Source: a virus. From it: 64,000 nt of DNA. This document shows positions 16,401 to 25,359 of this stretch, one piece after another. Positions within the stretch are counted from its first letter, which is position 1; each line of letters starts with the position of its first letter. The notes beneath the pieces were generated by a model. It was not told the origin of the DNA. It did not search any database and worked only from the letters and a program-made list of their open reading frames with translations. The position numbers and the translations under genes were made by a program. The stretch is taken from positions 27,220 through 91,219 of IMG/VR virus record IMGVR_UViG_3300028197_001183. One strand, written 5' to 3'.

Positions 16401-17412
16401 CATCACCACCTTGGATGCTGTGTGATGGCTCTCCAAGTCCTGAACCGATATCCCTAATCGCTGCTTGATAAATTCTACCGTTACTTGCAATAACCTTGGA
16501 AAATCTAGGATATGCAGTAGCGTTATCGTAAGTGGTGAAAGATGTGCCAGTCTTCGCGCCCTCCGTTGCTGTGGCGATTGGTGAAGTATTAGCATAAACT
16601 AGACGACCATATCTGTCAACTTGGAAGTTAACGGTGTTAACTGTTTCCTCACCAGTTGAAGCACTAATCAAAGGATTGATTAGAGCATCCATCGAGTTGA
16701 GTGGATTATACTTACCCACCACAACTGTGGTATCTGCTAGGTCAACGAATGGATTATTAGTTTGAGCATTACCATTTTGTACAATGATACGCCCACTACC
16801 ACCAGTAACAGTGCGGTTTACTAGAGTGCCTTCTGCCTGACGAGAGATGAAACCAAAACCCGACATGTTTGCCAGAGAGGTTAGATCACTATCTAAAGGT
16901 TGTGCGTCACCAATACCATACTCAGCAAGAGTGCCAGGTGTTTCAGCATCGATAATACGACCACGAGAGTCTACCGTGATACGTGTGTAGGTGCCAGTTG
17001 CTGCTAGGTCATTCTCATCGTAGTGAGGCAGTGCCACCACATAATTCAATTCGGCAGTAATGGTCAGGTTTGAGGATCCATCAAACGTGCCAGCACCAGA
17101 CATATCACCACCCAGGGCGATCTGTCGTGCGTTTGCCAGTCGGGTTGCCGTAGCAGAGTTACCAACGAGAGAAGCAGTAATTGCACCTGCCTCAAAGTTA
17201 CCGTCAGCATCACGTTTAACAAGCGTGTTAGCGGTATTAGATTCCGTCTCAATCGGTCTCTCATATCTTAGAGAGTTCCAGGCGGTTACACCATCACCGA
17301 TTTTGATACGCGAGGTATCAATTTCGATTCCCAACTCACCTTGGGCGAGAATAGGGTTGACGTTTGCCCACTGCTGAGCACCGTCACGTCTTAATTGTAT
17401 TCTATTTGCCAT
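10474..17412 (-). CDS. Very long tail fibre protein (2312 residues)
   Basis: The N-terminus (MANRIQLRRDGAQQWANVNP, LAQGELGIEID, KIGDGVTAWNSL) is the fibre/tropism-determinant attachment module found in many phages. The body is a long series of short beta repeats of the type DGTLTVDGNATIGNQAGDN, fitting a trimeric fibrous shaft. Two copies of a module of about 100 residues (VDGVTTTVNSTVV ... GIEFRYYDS ... GWD) are present. The C-terminal third has repeated AEGTNLYYTNSRADARIAL and GAYNDLTGKPTLF units. There is no transmembrane segment or visible autocleaving chaperone. It lies immediately before gp13, where T4 has gp12 and wac. A host-recognition fibre is inferred. A terminator and late promoter sit directly upstream. 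Confidence 0.85.
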   Translation of the reverse strand: MANRIQLRRDGAQQWANVNPILAQGELGIEIDTSRIKIGDGVTAWNSLRYERPIETESNTANTLVKRDADGNFEAGAITASLVGNSATATRLANARQIALGGDMSGAGTFDGSSNLTITAELNYVVALPHYDENDLAATGTYTRITVDSRGRIIDAETPGTLAEYGIGDAQPLDSDLTSLANMSGFGFISRQAEGTLVNRTVTGGSGRIIVQNGNAQTNNPFVDLADTTVVVGKYNPLNSMDALINPLISASTGEETVNTVNFQVDRYGRLVYANTSPIATATEGAKTGTSFTTYDNATAYPRFSKVIASNGRIYQAAIRDIGSGLGEPSHSIQGGDADDQGGWRDLGTDTTEQKGLASFDQEDFDVDANGHVTIAANAVENSQLQSLGHLMFTDQNATETFELDPERTTDNAYHGITKLNHINVNNRTGGSVFRIVGYDTGEYPFQPSILGQGNSYPAITADDANGNGSATSGSSLTGLVDVNLDATISGNITLDVTKANQFIKRTSGNLEIALEVNEATDRSMDINVTNAGSGDATLNVTSDQDITILVTDVDHRVNVEDFHFQDNVFSTTNAIMVLDPNDDDDITGTVRIRGDLTVDGVTTTVNSTVVTIQDPIMTLGGEDTLTVDDNKDRGIEFRYYDSQERFGFYGWDEDYADSNIWSGTGGYRFLYNATNTSEVYAGTDAPIIAGNLRLTTDTSSTWKTPTTGTLVVTGGTGISENLNVGGTTHLNGNVEIDGTVDIDANFAVRNNTTDKFTIASATGNTVIEGTLDIQLETEITDNLILTADNKEFIIRTAGSVNKFTVDSDNGNTDVQGTLHVVQGVDFDSTLNVDSNVTFNAELDVDDDVVFHNDFLMDVTGKYLTITNGSNQTFRILSTNGNTDIEGSLNVGGVNTFERTNNITIGETDSDITLSTGGNATFAGGVNMDKDLRVGGDIYLADRLVVKDAGTARTRPSLLNNVDVLYRTYMGGGTAHNASFANDADAQLRVAGGVGIVQDLHVGDDFYVGKVDTNDNVEFSILGESGYTTIGRVGQGNATDGAILVHGYATFNEQFTINGPLTTIGDANTDVLTVNAVSTFTDNVTINGDFDIDGNAIIEGNLTVNGVTTTVNSTVVTLDDPVITLGGDTAPTQSDAKDRGVEFRYYDSTARVGFFGWDVSAARYALYHNATNSSEAFSGSRSGLDAGSIKLFDTTNATNASSGALIVGGGVGIGLDLYVGDDLVVTDDGSFGGNVDITGTLDVTDDFAVGTTFTVDAQTGNTFANGTFNVNGNSQIGNQSGDSHTVNGTVQFNQALTAAERLNIRDLKVGTDAANEIGTSSGNLILDSAGGTVNITDNADVDGNLNVDGNTQIDGTLTVDGNATIGNQAGDNHIVTGTVTFNQAITSTDITADAVQIGVDANNEISTTTGNLILDSAAGKVHITDNAEVDGNLQVDGNTTLGDASGDTLTVNATSTFNAAIISTDITADAVRIGVAASNEIDTTAGNLVLDSAGGSVDITDNATVSGTLVVSDQTTINDTLIIDATNENFVIRSSLVDRFTVDTDNGNTFIAGTTQIEGLLTVNDNIDHNGNQDTSGTLTVGGRTELNGIVDVDADFAVRSGTTDKFSIASATGNFSTVGNGLVEGTLAVTDTAAFAEKVTLNVNATANRLTANAALMVTNGGIAVYEDSYFGQDIFVGPDQNETITFFGATGNITADGTITSAVVAATTANIATVNTTSNVNVGGSIVVNTNKFIVQGSTGNVTIDGTLDVAGRVIIDDTLNVTQNVDFDSDLNVDGNQQLDGTLTVDSTSLFKDSMVLRGATKTLKLQNGSGTDKITLNSTSGNAEITGLGTLGSLDVTNNSTMGGTLGVTGQITGNVTGDLTGTADKTNLVDVTDTTTSNLTYFPAFVSSNNGFTEVRTDSTNLTYNPSTNTLTVDNFKSVTDFEIQGNLNVTGALTFFQSQVGSIANHDTGDLVEGTNLYFTDERVDDRVNALITGGTGITATYDDAGNILTLSATQGDINTDNITEGSSALFTTAARTRSHFSYGTGIEHDGSGALSVTQSDINTDNVTEGSTNIFFTQSRARGAFSAGGDLAYNASTGVFSFTQRTNSQVNGLADTRIALNVGTNLDLSNQDTADLAEGTNLYYTNSRADARIALQVGANLDISNQSTSDLSEGTNLYYTDARADARASAAITALGLGTAATTAATAYATAAQGTLAASATQPGDLATVATSGSYNDLANLPSLFSGAYNDLTGKPTLFSGAYNDLTGKPTLGTAAATAATAYATAAQGTTADSALQAETITLTTLKSVAAAAADFAAFQAAIAAL

Positions 17413-17453
17413 TGCTTAAAAGGATCCTAGCACAACAGTTAGTCTGTCTGACT

Positions 17454-17461
17454 TATTTATG
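17454..17461 (-). promoter_or_regulatory. Late-promoter-like motif (CATAAATA)
   Basis: CATAAATA on the minus strand resembles T4 TATAAATA. It lies 42 bases before the tail-fibre start and just downstream of a rho-independent terminator, so the fibre and neck genes probably form a new late transcription unit. Confidence 0.6.
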
Positions 17462-17466
17462 TCACG

Positions 17467-17488
17467 AAAAACCCCCTTTTCGGGGGGT
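17467..17488 (-). terminator. Rho-independent terminator
   Basis: On the minus strand CCCCCCGAAAAGGGGG is followed by TTTTT, a GC-only stem with a GAAA-type loop and U-tract. It starts five bases after the stop of the 81-residue protein gene. It would end transcription from the DUF4815-type gene group before the tail-fibre gene. Confidence 0.85.
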
Positions 17489-17493
17489 AGGGG

Positions 17494-17739
17494 TCAAGTA
17501 GTTTCCAGGTCATCGGGATCGACAGTCCCGTCTGGAAGTGGCTCAGCTTCTTCTTCAGTAGCAGGTGGATTGAGATACTCAAGAGTCTCAATAGCACCTA
17601 GAAGTTTTAGAGCGGTAGCTTCATTGCTCTTAATCTTGTCTGCCATCTCACGGTTGTCTTTCAAAAGACCCTGGTAGCGAGTTTTGAATTGCTCAAGCAA
17701 TTCCTCTTGTGAGGCAGTTTCAGTCACATCAGCTGGCAT
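17494..17739 (-). CDS. Small conserved-looking cyanophage protein
   Basis: From the ATG at MPADVTE, which has a good AAGGAGAC four bases upstream, the 81-residue product has a central helix (QFKTRYQGLLKDNREMADKI). A second helix contains LKLLGAIETLEYLNPP, and the tail is acidic. It resembles a short protein often seen next to cyanophage tail genes; function unknown. Its start overlaps the upstream 96-residue gene by 11 bases, and the strong terminator follows its stop. Confidence 0.65.
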   Translation of the reverse strand: MPADVTETASQEELLEQFKTRYQGLLKDNREMADKIKSNEATALKLLGAIETLEYLNPPATEEEAEPLPDGTVDPDDLETT

Positions 17740-18019
17740 TGTTGTCTCCTTGTAGTAATGATTTAAGTAGGTTTTTGATTTCACCGATATCTGATTTTAA
17801 CCCAGATACCTCATCTTGTAAAGTGTTTAACTTCTCCTCTTTCTTGGTGCGACGATTAAATGCCGCCATATAGTTGTCATACTCTGACATATTACAATTC
17901 ACAATAGCATTACTATTTGGGTCACGAAACCAACCATCCCTGCCTTCAACAGGGATTAGGTCTTCTTTGAATGGTTTAATGTAATCAGTTGAGTCAGTTG
18001 AGTCAGAAATGCTTGACAT
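17729..18019 (-). CDS. Small coiled-coil protein, unknown
   Basis: The protein of about 96 residues contains GRDGWFRDPNSNAIVNCN. This is followed by a heptad-like helix (LNTLQDEVSGLKSDIGEIKN) likely to form a coiled coil. I take the ATG at 18019; the TTG two codons upstream is a weaker choice. It lies between the 2435-residue structural gene and the 81-residue gene and may assist tail assembly, but no family is recognised. Confidence 0.6.
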   Translation of the reverse strand: MSSISDSTDSTDYIKPFKEDLIPVEGRDGWFRDPNSNAIVNCNMSEYDNYMAAFNRRTKKEEKLNTLQDEVSGLKSDIGEIKNLLKSLLQGDNNAS

Positions 18020-18048
18020 ATCCAAGAATAATTATTATAATAACCGTG

Positions 18049-21000
18049 TTAGGTTGCAAGAGCAATGGATCTGAGATCAGCTATGAGTGGTACTCGTGCT
18101 TGATTTTTAGATCTCATTACAATCTTCACTTGGAAGGCGTTAAAGTTAAGTCCCCTTGCTTCATATGTATAATCCTTCCAAAGGTATTCTTCTGTAGGAG
18201 TTGTATCATATGCTTCACCTAAGTTTTGATTGGAAGTGGGGAGACCCATTTGTGTCCAACCAATAGTCTGAGGATCAGTTGCATCACCAACCTTGAATGC
18301 CTTGTAGTAAATACGAAGCTCGGTAGCAGGGTGACGGGTAACTTGGAAGTCAATCTTCAGTGAGCGTGCTTCTTTACCCAAACGTGCGAGACGTGTGACA
18401 TAGACAGCATCATTTTGATCACCAATTGCAAGAGTAGAAACATCCTGGTCTCTATCAATTTGTGATTGCTGACCGTAAGTTGATTGTCCACCTGGCCACA
18501 TATTCACGCGGTTAGATGTTGTAATCAGTGACACACGGTCAAGGTCAATACAAGGTGAGAGGGATGATTTCTCAGTCTCAAGCATGATTGACATAGTAAG
18601 AGACTTGTTACCATCCAGTTTGTTTTGCTCATTAATCTTAGATGCTACCATCTGAGGAGCAGTAAACTGGTTTTGCTCATTCAATACAATGTCAACATAA
18701 GTGCCATTATTGATGAAAGAGTTTTGGTCAACTACATTAGATCCATCACCAACGGATGTAGCAGTAGTGGTATTCAATCTTGCTGATATTTGTGTGTCTG
18801 CCATAACCATCGTAGACACCGTAGGTGTAATGGTTTCAAACTGGACATTCTGCGAAGAATAAACGTTAGTGCCACCACCACGAATACCGTTAGTCGCAAC
18901 ACTATCAATGTGCAACATGTAGGTATCTAACCATGGGCAAGAGATAGTAGTATGGACCTTATTGATTTGGGTTAGAGGAATGCCATCAAGGTTGTAGCAT
19001 TCAACAACTGCACCAGAGGCGTGCTCAACATCAGCAGTGCCATTGTTACCTCTACCAGAGGTTGCCACTGTGATAACTTGACCGTTAGAAGAGATCGAAG
19101 AGTATTGAATAATCTCATCTTCAATCTTCAAATAACCTTGGTTAAGGTTGCCAATTGGAGATCCACCAATAATGATATGGAATTGAGATCCGTCATTGAC
19201 CTGAATTGAAGTTGATCCAGCAGTCAGAGTAGTTGTCAACGTAGTAGGAGGCACTTCGGAGATAATACCCTCAACCTCAACGTTGTTGCTACGTTGGTGC
19301 ATACCATGGTTTCTGTGATAAACCAATACTTCCTTGTCATCATTAGGATAAGAAGGAGCAGCAGTTGGGAATGCATTGTAGGAATCGCCGCTGTAGGTGA
19401 CGCTAGTGATCGTTGCAGATGTGCCACCTGGCTCAGATAGAGTATCCGAAAGATCGTATGCTCTAGTGATGTAGTTAAGTGTCAATGTCTGGGTCCCAGT
19501 ATCATATGCTGTGACAACACCAGTTGAAGCAGATGTGGATCCACTTACAACATCACCAACTTCAAACGTGCCGTTAAAGATTGCAGACAGGACAATCGTG
19601 GCGACAGATTGGGAAGAGGCGATGCCTTGGAATGTATTGTTGTTAGCATCGAGGAAACCAGCAGACCAGATACCGTCAATATCTGAGATAGTAATGGTTT
19701 CAGGATCAGTAGTTGCGTCAAATTCAGTAATCGTGCCTTCTGCATTAGAAGGTGTTTGGACGATTCTTGCACCAACTGTAAATGTGTAGTTGGTACCCAC
19801 AGGAAGCGTGAGAGTCTGCTTAGGTTTCAGAGTCTGAATTGGATTTTCAATCAGTCTGTGAATACCATTGTTACCCTTACCAAGCTCAGCGTTGTTAAAG
19901 ATCGCAGTGCCCAGATTCTGAGTAAACTCAGCACGATACATTGTAAACTTAAGATCTTCATACTGGTCAGCAGTCCAGGTAGAAGCGTTTTGGGACTTGA
20001 AGAGCACACCAGCATATGGTTGCTCGGAAATTGTCCTTGTGCCTGTCACATCAACGTCACCCATTCTGGAGATCCAAACGTTATATTCGTTGGAGTCAGA
20101 CAGAAGCACGAAGCAATATTCAATGTTTGATTTAATATAAACAGGAGATCTGAATGTAAATCTTGTAGGAATACTTGCGTTTTCCGACAACTCCACAGTG
20201 TCAGGATCGATAGTAGTATCAGAGAAAGGAATAATATCCTTGGTAGGATAACCATTCTCCATTGTCCTGATCTGAATTGAGATAGGAATGTTAGCGTCCT
20301 TAGTCCTGAAGAAGATGTCAACACCTGTCAAGAATACGCCGCCTTCCGAATCGCAAATAAAGGATTGTGCAAGAGGGTCATACCAACCAATCTGACGTTG
20401 CTCAGTTCTGGTAGTAATAACAGTCCTTTCATCGTTAACTGTATCGCGGACGATCTCAGCATTACGCATAGCAAGGATGTTTTCTCTAACAGTCTGTAAG
20501 GTGCCAGTTGCAGAGTATGCTGCATCTGCAGAAGAGTCTACATTTCCAGGAGTCCTATCATTAGTATCCGAAGTTGTGACTCTAACCGTCCTTGTGCCAG
20601 TTGCCCAGCGTGGGTTAGAATCATTCTTAGGAGAAGGAATGAAGAAAGTACCTTGTAGGTTACCAACGTTATCAGCAAGAAGACGACGGTCTCTTACAAC
20701 AGCACGAGCGCCAGAGGTCAGTCCAAGAAGGACTTCACCCACGTTGACGTTACCGTAGAAGTTGGGGTTGACTGTCTCTGCCATTGCAGTGATATCAATA
20801 TTCAAGAAGTTGGTTTGTGATGCATAAGACTCAGCAAGTCCAGTTGCACCAACACCATAGGGGTCAGTCTTATATCCATCATTAGCAGGAGCAACTAATA
20901 TTCTTGCACCAGAAGTCTGACCCACCACAGTTTCACCAACCACGAAAGGAGTTTCGTTGGAGTTGGGATCTGAAGTAGAAGACTTAGTAAGCTCAATAAC

Positions 21001-24000
21001 CTTGGGTGTTACATAACCACTGACATTAACGCCATCGAAGAAGTAATACATTCTTGTGCGAGGTTTCAGACGGTCGATGTTGAAACCAATGTTTCTAGAC
21101 CTAATCCAAGGGATTGCTGTTTGCGACAGCATAGTGTCACCTAAAGACTTACGATCAATCTTGGGAGTAACACGAGTCCTAACACCTTGACGTGCTTGGT
21201 TGTTAACAACACGATAGGTGCGTCTCTCATGCACAAACAGAGGTTGACGACCTTGACCATGACCCAATCTACCAAGTCTACGACCACCAGAGGCGAAACT
21301 ACCAGATCTGTTGGAGAATCTAGAAGTAGATTGGACCGACTCACCAGTCCAGTTAGTTTGCCAACCACCCCATTGGATAGGAGCAAAACCATTCTGGTCA
21401 ATCTGAAGGTCTCTAGCAACAGCAGAGAAGTCACCTTCAACGTTTTCAACACGAGCAGGAAGACGCTCGATATCAATCCAGTCGTCAGATGCAGGTGTCA
21501 GGTCAATACGACCAATGAATGTAAACACGTTGAATGGGTTAACATTCTCAGTCCTAGATGCATATGGTTGGGTAATGATTGCCAAATCTTCGTAAGGCAG
21601 CATCACCATGTTTCCAGTAGTCTTAACGACGTTGCTGGATGCACCCATGTTAATTTGCAGGGGCACATTAGTAGTATAGTGTGAAGGACGGAGGTGACCC
21701 TCCTTAAAGTCCATAGAGCACTTATAGTCAATACTGAGCACGTCACCAACAGTGTGGTCGGTAAAGTCATCTACAACATAACCATTCTTCAGGCGGTCGA
21801 AACCGTTATCATCATATGTTTTAGTATTATCTGCTTGTACTTCCAACAGAGACAATGAAGTGTAATACTCAACATGAGAGAGTCTGGTCTCCAGATCTCC
21901 AATGTCCTTCATTGTATAGCGTTTAATGATCTCAGGATAGATCAAAACATCACGCTCAACGTCATACACATATGGACGCATCTCAATCGTTGCGAGAAGC
22001 ATCGCATTATCAATTTTATCAGGATGAGGAAGATTCTCAGATGACACACCCTTGACAATCTTCAGTTTGTTATCATGTGTCAAATACAACTTGTCTGCTC
22101 TAGGAAGATAGAAGCAGTAGTCACATCTAAATTCTGTGTTGACCTTTGGTATATCAAAGATGGTAGATCCACCAACACCACCAGAGGTATCAAATTGCCT
22201 AGATCCAAAATCAAGTGACGCACAATTCACAAAGAACGGTGACGTGATGGTGCCAGATCCAGATGCTAATTCACCGATACCAGGACGGAAGTCAATCTGG
22301 TCACGGATATAGTTAATTGATCCATCCAGTTTATACTTAGGAATCTCCTTATACATGATGCCAGTGTAAGACTGGGCTGAGAAGTAGTCACCTGAAGACT
22401 CATGCAAGAAGTAATCAAAGACCACGAGTACCTTACGGATTGGAGGAGAGAATCCAGGAAGACGAGTCAGTTTGCAAACATCATAGAAGTGTGCTTTCTG
22501 ACCACTCTCCAACTCAAACTGAGTTGTGATAACCTTAGATCCTTTAGAAACAGATCCTTCAGAGTCATCAACAATTGCCTGTAAAGGATTGCTATCATCA
22601 TCAACACCATCGATGGTTTCACCAGGGATGAATGGAATTTCGTTAAGAGCAACAAAGTACAGTCTCAGGGTGCTGTTGACAAACTGCACGACTCGACCAC
22701 GAGCACCAGAGGTTTTACCAACAACAACTGTGCCGTTATCAAAGAAAGTAGATTCTGACAACACCATGTAAGGTGATTCAGCATCATTATCATTCTCAGA
22801 TTCATACACAGCATGAATTTTATAGACATCATTCAATGCAAATGAAATCTCTTCATCTTCAATACGGGTGCCATACAGGTTACCATATGCCAGACCATAC
22901 TTGGTTTGGTCATTGTTAACTCGTGTGCGGGTCACCTTCATTGCACGCATCTTAGCGGCAGTCTTAATTTTTCTAGTGACAATATTCTTAGAGATAAGAG
23001 CAGTCAACTTAACGGTGTTGACATTAGTCAAACCAGAGATGGTAATAGACTGTGCATCAGCACCAAAGGTAACAGTCAGAGATCCAAGGTCATTGAGGTT
23101 ATCAATGTCAAGGTTATCACCAACGTTATATGAAGATCCAGACTCAGCAACAATCGTCAATACATAGTTTTCATCATCAAGTGATGCAAACTGCTCAGAT
23201 TCAGGCAGAGATACAGTAACACCACCAGACACAACGGTCTTATTAGCGAATGTCCTATAGACAAAGAATGATTCGTCAGAGATTGACTTCATCGATGTGC
23301 GAGGTGTGTCAATAGACAACTCGCCATTCTGGTAGTCTTTTTGGAAGATGAAAGGACGCATCCTTACCATCTCAGAATACTCACCGTCAGCGTTACCACT
23401 ACCCTTCTTAAGGGAGGCATCCATAACAGCAGTTTGGGCGAGGTAATCAAAGATTGCTGCTCCACCTGTAGCGATGTTACCAGTGTTGGTAGCAATCAGT
23501 GTAGGATCAACTCTCTTAATTCTTAAAGTATTGGCACCATTTAGACCAGATGCAGTTGTAGTAACAACATCACCAGGACGAAGATCTTGTGCAAACTTGG
23601 TCCTAAAACCTGTAGCAAGAGCACCAGTACCACTAACGGTAACAGTAGAAGACTCAATAGATGATGCATCATTTAGCAACCAGTTTGCTGCAAATGTTAC
23701 AACGTTGCTACCATTTCTACCAAGAGAGCGGCGGACATCAGACAGGTTATAAGTATGTGCTGCTTCTAGCGTGCCGATCACACGACCATCTCTTTCAACA
23801 ACTTCGTTGTTAAGGAAACGACCAGAGACCTGCTCTAGTTTGCAGTGGGTGCCACTACCATTGTCAGCAACAAAACCACGAGCACCAGAGGTGCGACCTC
23901 TTAATACATCACCAATAGCAACAGAGTTGTTACCAGAAGCAAAGTTGACGGCAGTAAACATCTGTGGGTCAAAGAACCACATGTCATACTGGTTTGTCTG

Positions 24001-25356
24001 ATCAACTTGAATCTGTACAATACGAGCACGACCGATTTGAGTGCCGACAACTGAGTTGGATACACCAACATTCCAGTCATCATATAATTCAATAACTTGG
24101 TATGCATCAGATACACCTTCACCAGTTAGGTCAGCCCAACCATACTGATCATAGACCTTAACAAAGTTGCCAAGTCTAAAATGGATAATTCCATTTTCTA
24201 CACAAGAGAAATCTCTAGGTTTGGGAGAGTCAATATACTGAGGTGTAAGGAATTCAGTCCTGTATCCTTTAACGTACGCTCTACCAGGAGAGATCTCATA
24301 ACTTAAGAGATCATCTGTAGGAGTATTGTTTTGCTGAGTCGTTTGAGCAGGAGTGTAGACCCCGTTGTTAAACCCATCATCAAGACATTCTCTTGCCTTG
24401 ATACTGAAAGTGTCGATAACATAGTCACCAGACTCTTCATATGTCCGACGTGCAAGAGACTTCTCAAGCTCTGAGTATGCAGTATGATCAACAAACTGCT
24501 CAACTTTACTGTTGTTGATTCGTAGTAATTCAACGAAGTTTTTGTCAGTTGAATCATTGATTGCTTTCTTAACAAGCGTAGTCTTAATCTTAAATCTATG
24601 ACCGCCAGGTGCTGAGTAGTTTGAAGTGCCTGCAGCATTGTCATTCAGTGACGGATCGTCTTCTGGGGTAACAATAGATTCACTAACTTCTAAACCAACC
24701 CTATAAGAAGGGTTATTGCTATATTGCTCAAGGATCAGGTTTGCAGATTCAACATCAACAAAGTGACCTCTAATAAAGTACACACCATTGTTAATGTATG
24801 CAGCAGATGCAACCGCAGTAGAGTCAACGGGTAGCAACTGTCCAAATGGTGATCCAATTTCAATCAGTGTTGTGCCGAAAGTAATTTCGTTTTGGGCAAG
24901 CAACTGTTCGTTTGGTTGGAATCCTTTAATGGTGGTGTCAGAAACTGTATCACCAGACTCAATATACTTAACGTATAAAGTAACGTAACCACGCTCAGAT
25001 TCTGAACCAGCAATTGAATACAAGACCTTTGCTTTCACGCCAGTCGTGATGCCCTCAATAATCTGACCGTGTAGCTGAGTCCTGTAGGTTTCGACATCTA
25101 CACCTAGGAATGATTGTTGCAGAATGATTGCCTGAACATTCAGGTCATAACCGACCTGACCAGGAATAACCATCGCACCTTCTTTGAAGAAGTGTTGACC
25201 GATGGATTCAATCTGATTCTGGAGAATCGATTGTAGAGTCGTTAATTCACGAGCTTGGATAGGATACCCAGGTCGAAACAACACTCGGTAGAAATTCTTA
25301 TCCTTATCGAAGTCGTCGAAATAAGGAGCAATATTTAGATTGGTATTCTGGGGCAT
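18049..25356 (-). CDS. Giant virion structural protein, DUF4815-type (2435 residues)
   Basis: The N-terminus (LNIAPYFDDFDKDKNFYRVL, GYPIQARELTTLQSILQNQI) matches the DUF4815 pattern of cyanophage tail/baseplate proteins. The remaining protein is beta-rich. It includes several GxTSGARGxV units (GRTSGARGFVAD, GKTSGARGRVVQF, GQTSGARILVAP, GLTSGARAVVRD, GSTSASTGVV). The C-terminus ends in a compact beta domain (ATELRIYYKAF ... ARVPLIADLRSI). It follows gp8 by three bases, the place of gp9/gp10 in T4, so a baseplate-periphery or fibre-attachment role is likely. I see no clear similarity to T4 gp9 or gp10. No catalytic motif or membrane segment is visible. Confidence 0.8.
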   Translation of the reverse strand: MPQNTNLNIAPYFDDFDKDKNFYRVLFRPGYPIQARELTTLQSILQNQIESIGQHFFKEGAMVIPGQVGYDLNVQAIILQQSFLGVDVETYRTQLHGQIIEGITTGVKAKVLYSIAGSESERGYVTLYVKYIESGDTVSDTTIKGFQPNEQLLAQNEITFGTTLIEIGSPFGQLLPVDSTAVASAAYINNGVYFIRGHFVDVESANLILEQYSNNPSYRVGLEVSESIVTPEDDPSLNDNAAGTSNYSAPGGHRFKIKTTLVKKAINDSTDKNFVELLRINNSKVEQFVDHTAYSELEKSLARRTYEESGDYVIDTFSIKARECLDDGFNNGVYTPAQTTQQNNTPTDDLLSYEISPGRAYVKGYRTEFLTPQYIDSPKPRDFSCVENGIIHFRLGNFVKVYDQYGWADLTGEGVSDAYQVIELYDDWNVGVSNSVVGTQIGRARIVQIQVDQTNQYDMWFFDPQMFTAVNFASGNNSVAIGDVLRGRTSGARGFVADNGSGTHCKLEQVSGRFLNNEVVERDGRVIGTLEAAHTYNLSDVRRSLGRNGSNVVTFAANWLLNDASSIESSTVTVSGTGALATGFRTKFAQDLRPGDVVTTTASGLNGANTLRIKRVDPTLIATNTGNIATGGAAIFDYLAQTAVMDASLKKGSGNADGEYSEMVRMRPFIFQKDYQNGELSIDTPRTSMKSISDESFFVYRTFANKTVVSGGVTVSLPESEQFASLDDENYVLTIVAESGSSYNVGDNLDIDNLNDLGSLTVTFGADAQSITISGLTNVNTVKLTALISKNIVTRKIKTAAKMRAMKVTRTRVNNDQTKYGLAYGNLYGTRIEDEEISFALNDVYKIHAVYESENDNDAESPYMVLSESTFFDNGTVVVGKTSGARGRVVQFVNSTLRLYFVALNEIPFIPGETIDGVDDDSNPLQAIVDDSEGSVSKGSKVITTQFELESGQKAHFYDVCKLTRLPGFSPPIRKVLVVFDYFLHESSGDYFSAQSYTGIMYKEIPKYKLDGSINYIRDQIDFRPGIGELASGSGTITSPFFVNCASLDFGSRQFDTSGGVGGSTIFDIPKVNTEFRCDYCFYLPRADKLYLTHDNKLKIVKGVSSENLPHPDKIDNAMLLATIEMRPYVYDVERDVLIYPEIIKRYTMKDIGDLETRLSHVEYYTSLSLLEVQADNTKTYDDNGFDRLKNGYVVDDFTDHTVGDVLSIDYKCSMDFKEGHLRPSHYTTNVPLQINMGASSNVVKTTGNMVMLPYEDLAIITQPYASRTENVNPFNVFTFIGRIDLTPASDDWIDIERLPARVENVEGDFSAVARDLQIDQNGFAPIQWGGWQTNWTGESVQSTSRFSNRSGSFASGGRRLGRLGHGQGRQPLFVHERRTYRVVNNQARQGVRTRVTPKIDRKSLGDTMLSQTAIPWIRSRNIGFNIDRLKPRTRMYYFFDGVNVSGYVTPKVIELTKSSTSDPNSNETPFVVGETVVGQTSGARILVAPANDGYKTDPYGVGATGLAESYASQTNFLNIDITAMAETVNPNFYGNVNVGEVLLGLTSGARAVVRDRRLLADNVGNLQGTFFIPSPKNDSNPRWATGTRTVRVTTSDTNDRTPGNVDSSADAAYSATGTLQTVRENILAMRNAEIVRDTVNDERTVITTRTEQRQIGWYDPLAQSFICDSEGGVFLTGVDIFFRTKDANIPISIQIRTMENGYPTKDIIPFSDTTIDPDTVELSENASIPTRFTFRSPVYIKSNIEYCFVLLSDSNEYNVWISRMGDVDVTGTRTISEQPYAGVLFKSQNASTWTADQYEDLKFTMYRAEFTQNLGTAIFNNAELGKGNNGIHRLIENPIQTLKPKQTLTLPVGTNYTFTVGARIVQTPSNAEGTITEFDATTDPETITISDIDGIWSAGFLDANNNTFQGIASSQSVATIVLSAIFNGTFEVGDVVSGSTSASTGVVTAYDTGTQTLTLNYITRAYDLSDTLSEPGGTSATITSVTYSGDSYNAFPTAAPSYPNDDKEVLVYHRNHGMHQRSNNVEVEGIISEVPPTTLTTTLTAGSTSIQVNDGSQFHIIIGGSPIGNLNQGYLKIEDEIIQYSSISSNGQVITVATSGRGNNGTADVEHASGAVVECYNLDGIPLTQINKVHTTISCPWLDTYMLHIDSVATNGIRGGGTNVYSSQNVQFETITPTVSTMVMADTQISARLNTTTATSVGDGSNVVDQNSFINNGTYVDIVLNEQNQFTAPQMVASKINEQNKLDGNKSLTMSIMLETEKSSLSPCIDLDRVSLITTSNRVNMWPGGQSTYGQQSQIDRDQDVSTLAIGDQNDAVYVTRLARLGKEARSLKIDFQVTRHPATELRIYYKAFKVGDATDPQTIGWTQMGLPTSNQNLGEAYDTTPTEEYLWKDYTYEARGLNFNAFQVKIVMRSKNQARVPLIADLRSIALAT

Positions 25357-25359
25357 CGT

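Noticed and set aside
10474-17412. CRISPR array or DNA tandem repeat in the fibre region
   Set aside because: The repeats are protein-coding beta units of unequal length and sequence in one open frame, with no direct repeat-spacer pattern.
18049-25356. Identification of the 2435-residue protein as T4 gp9 or gp10
   Set aside because: Position fits, but I see no clear shared motif with either protein.
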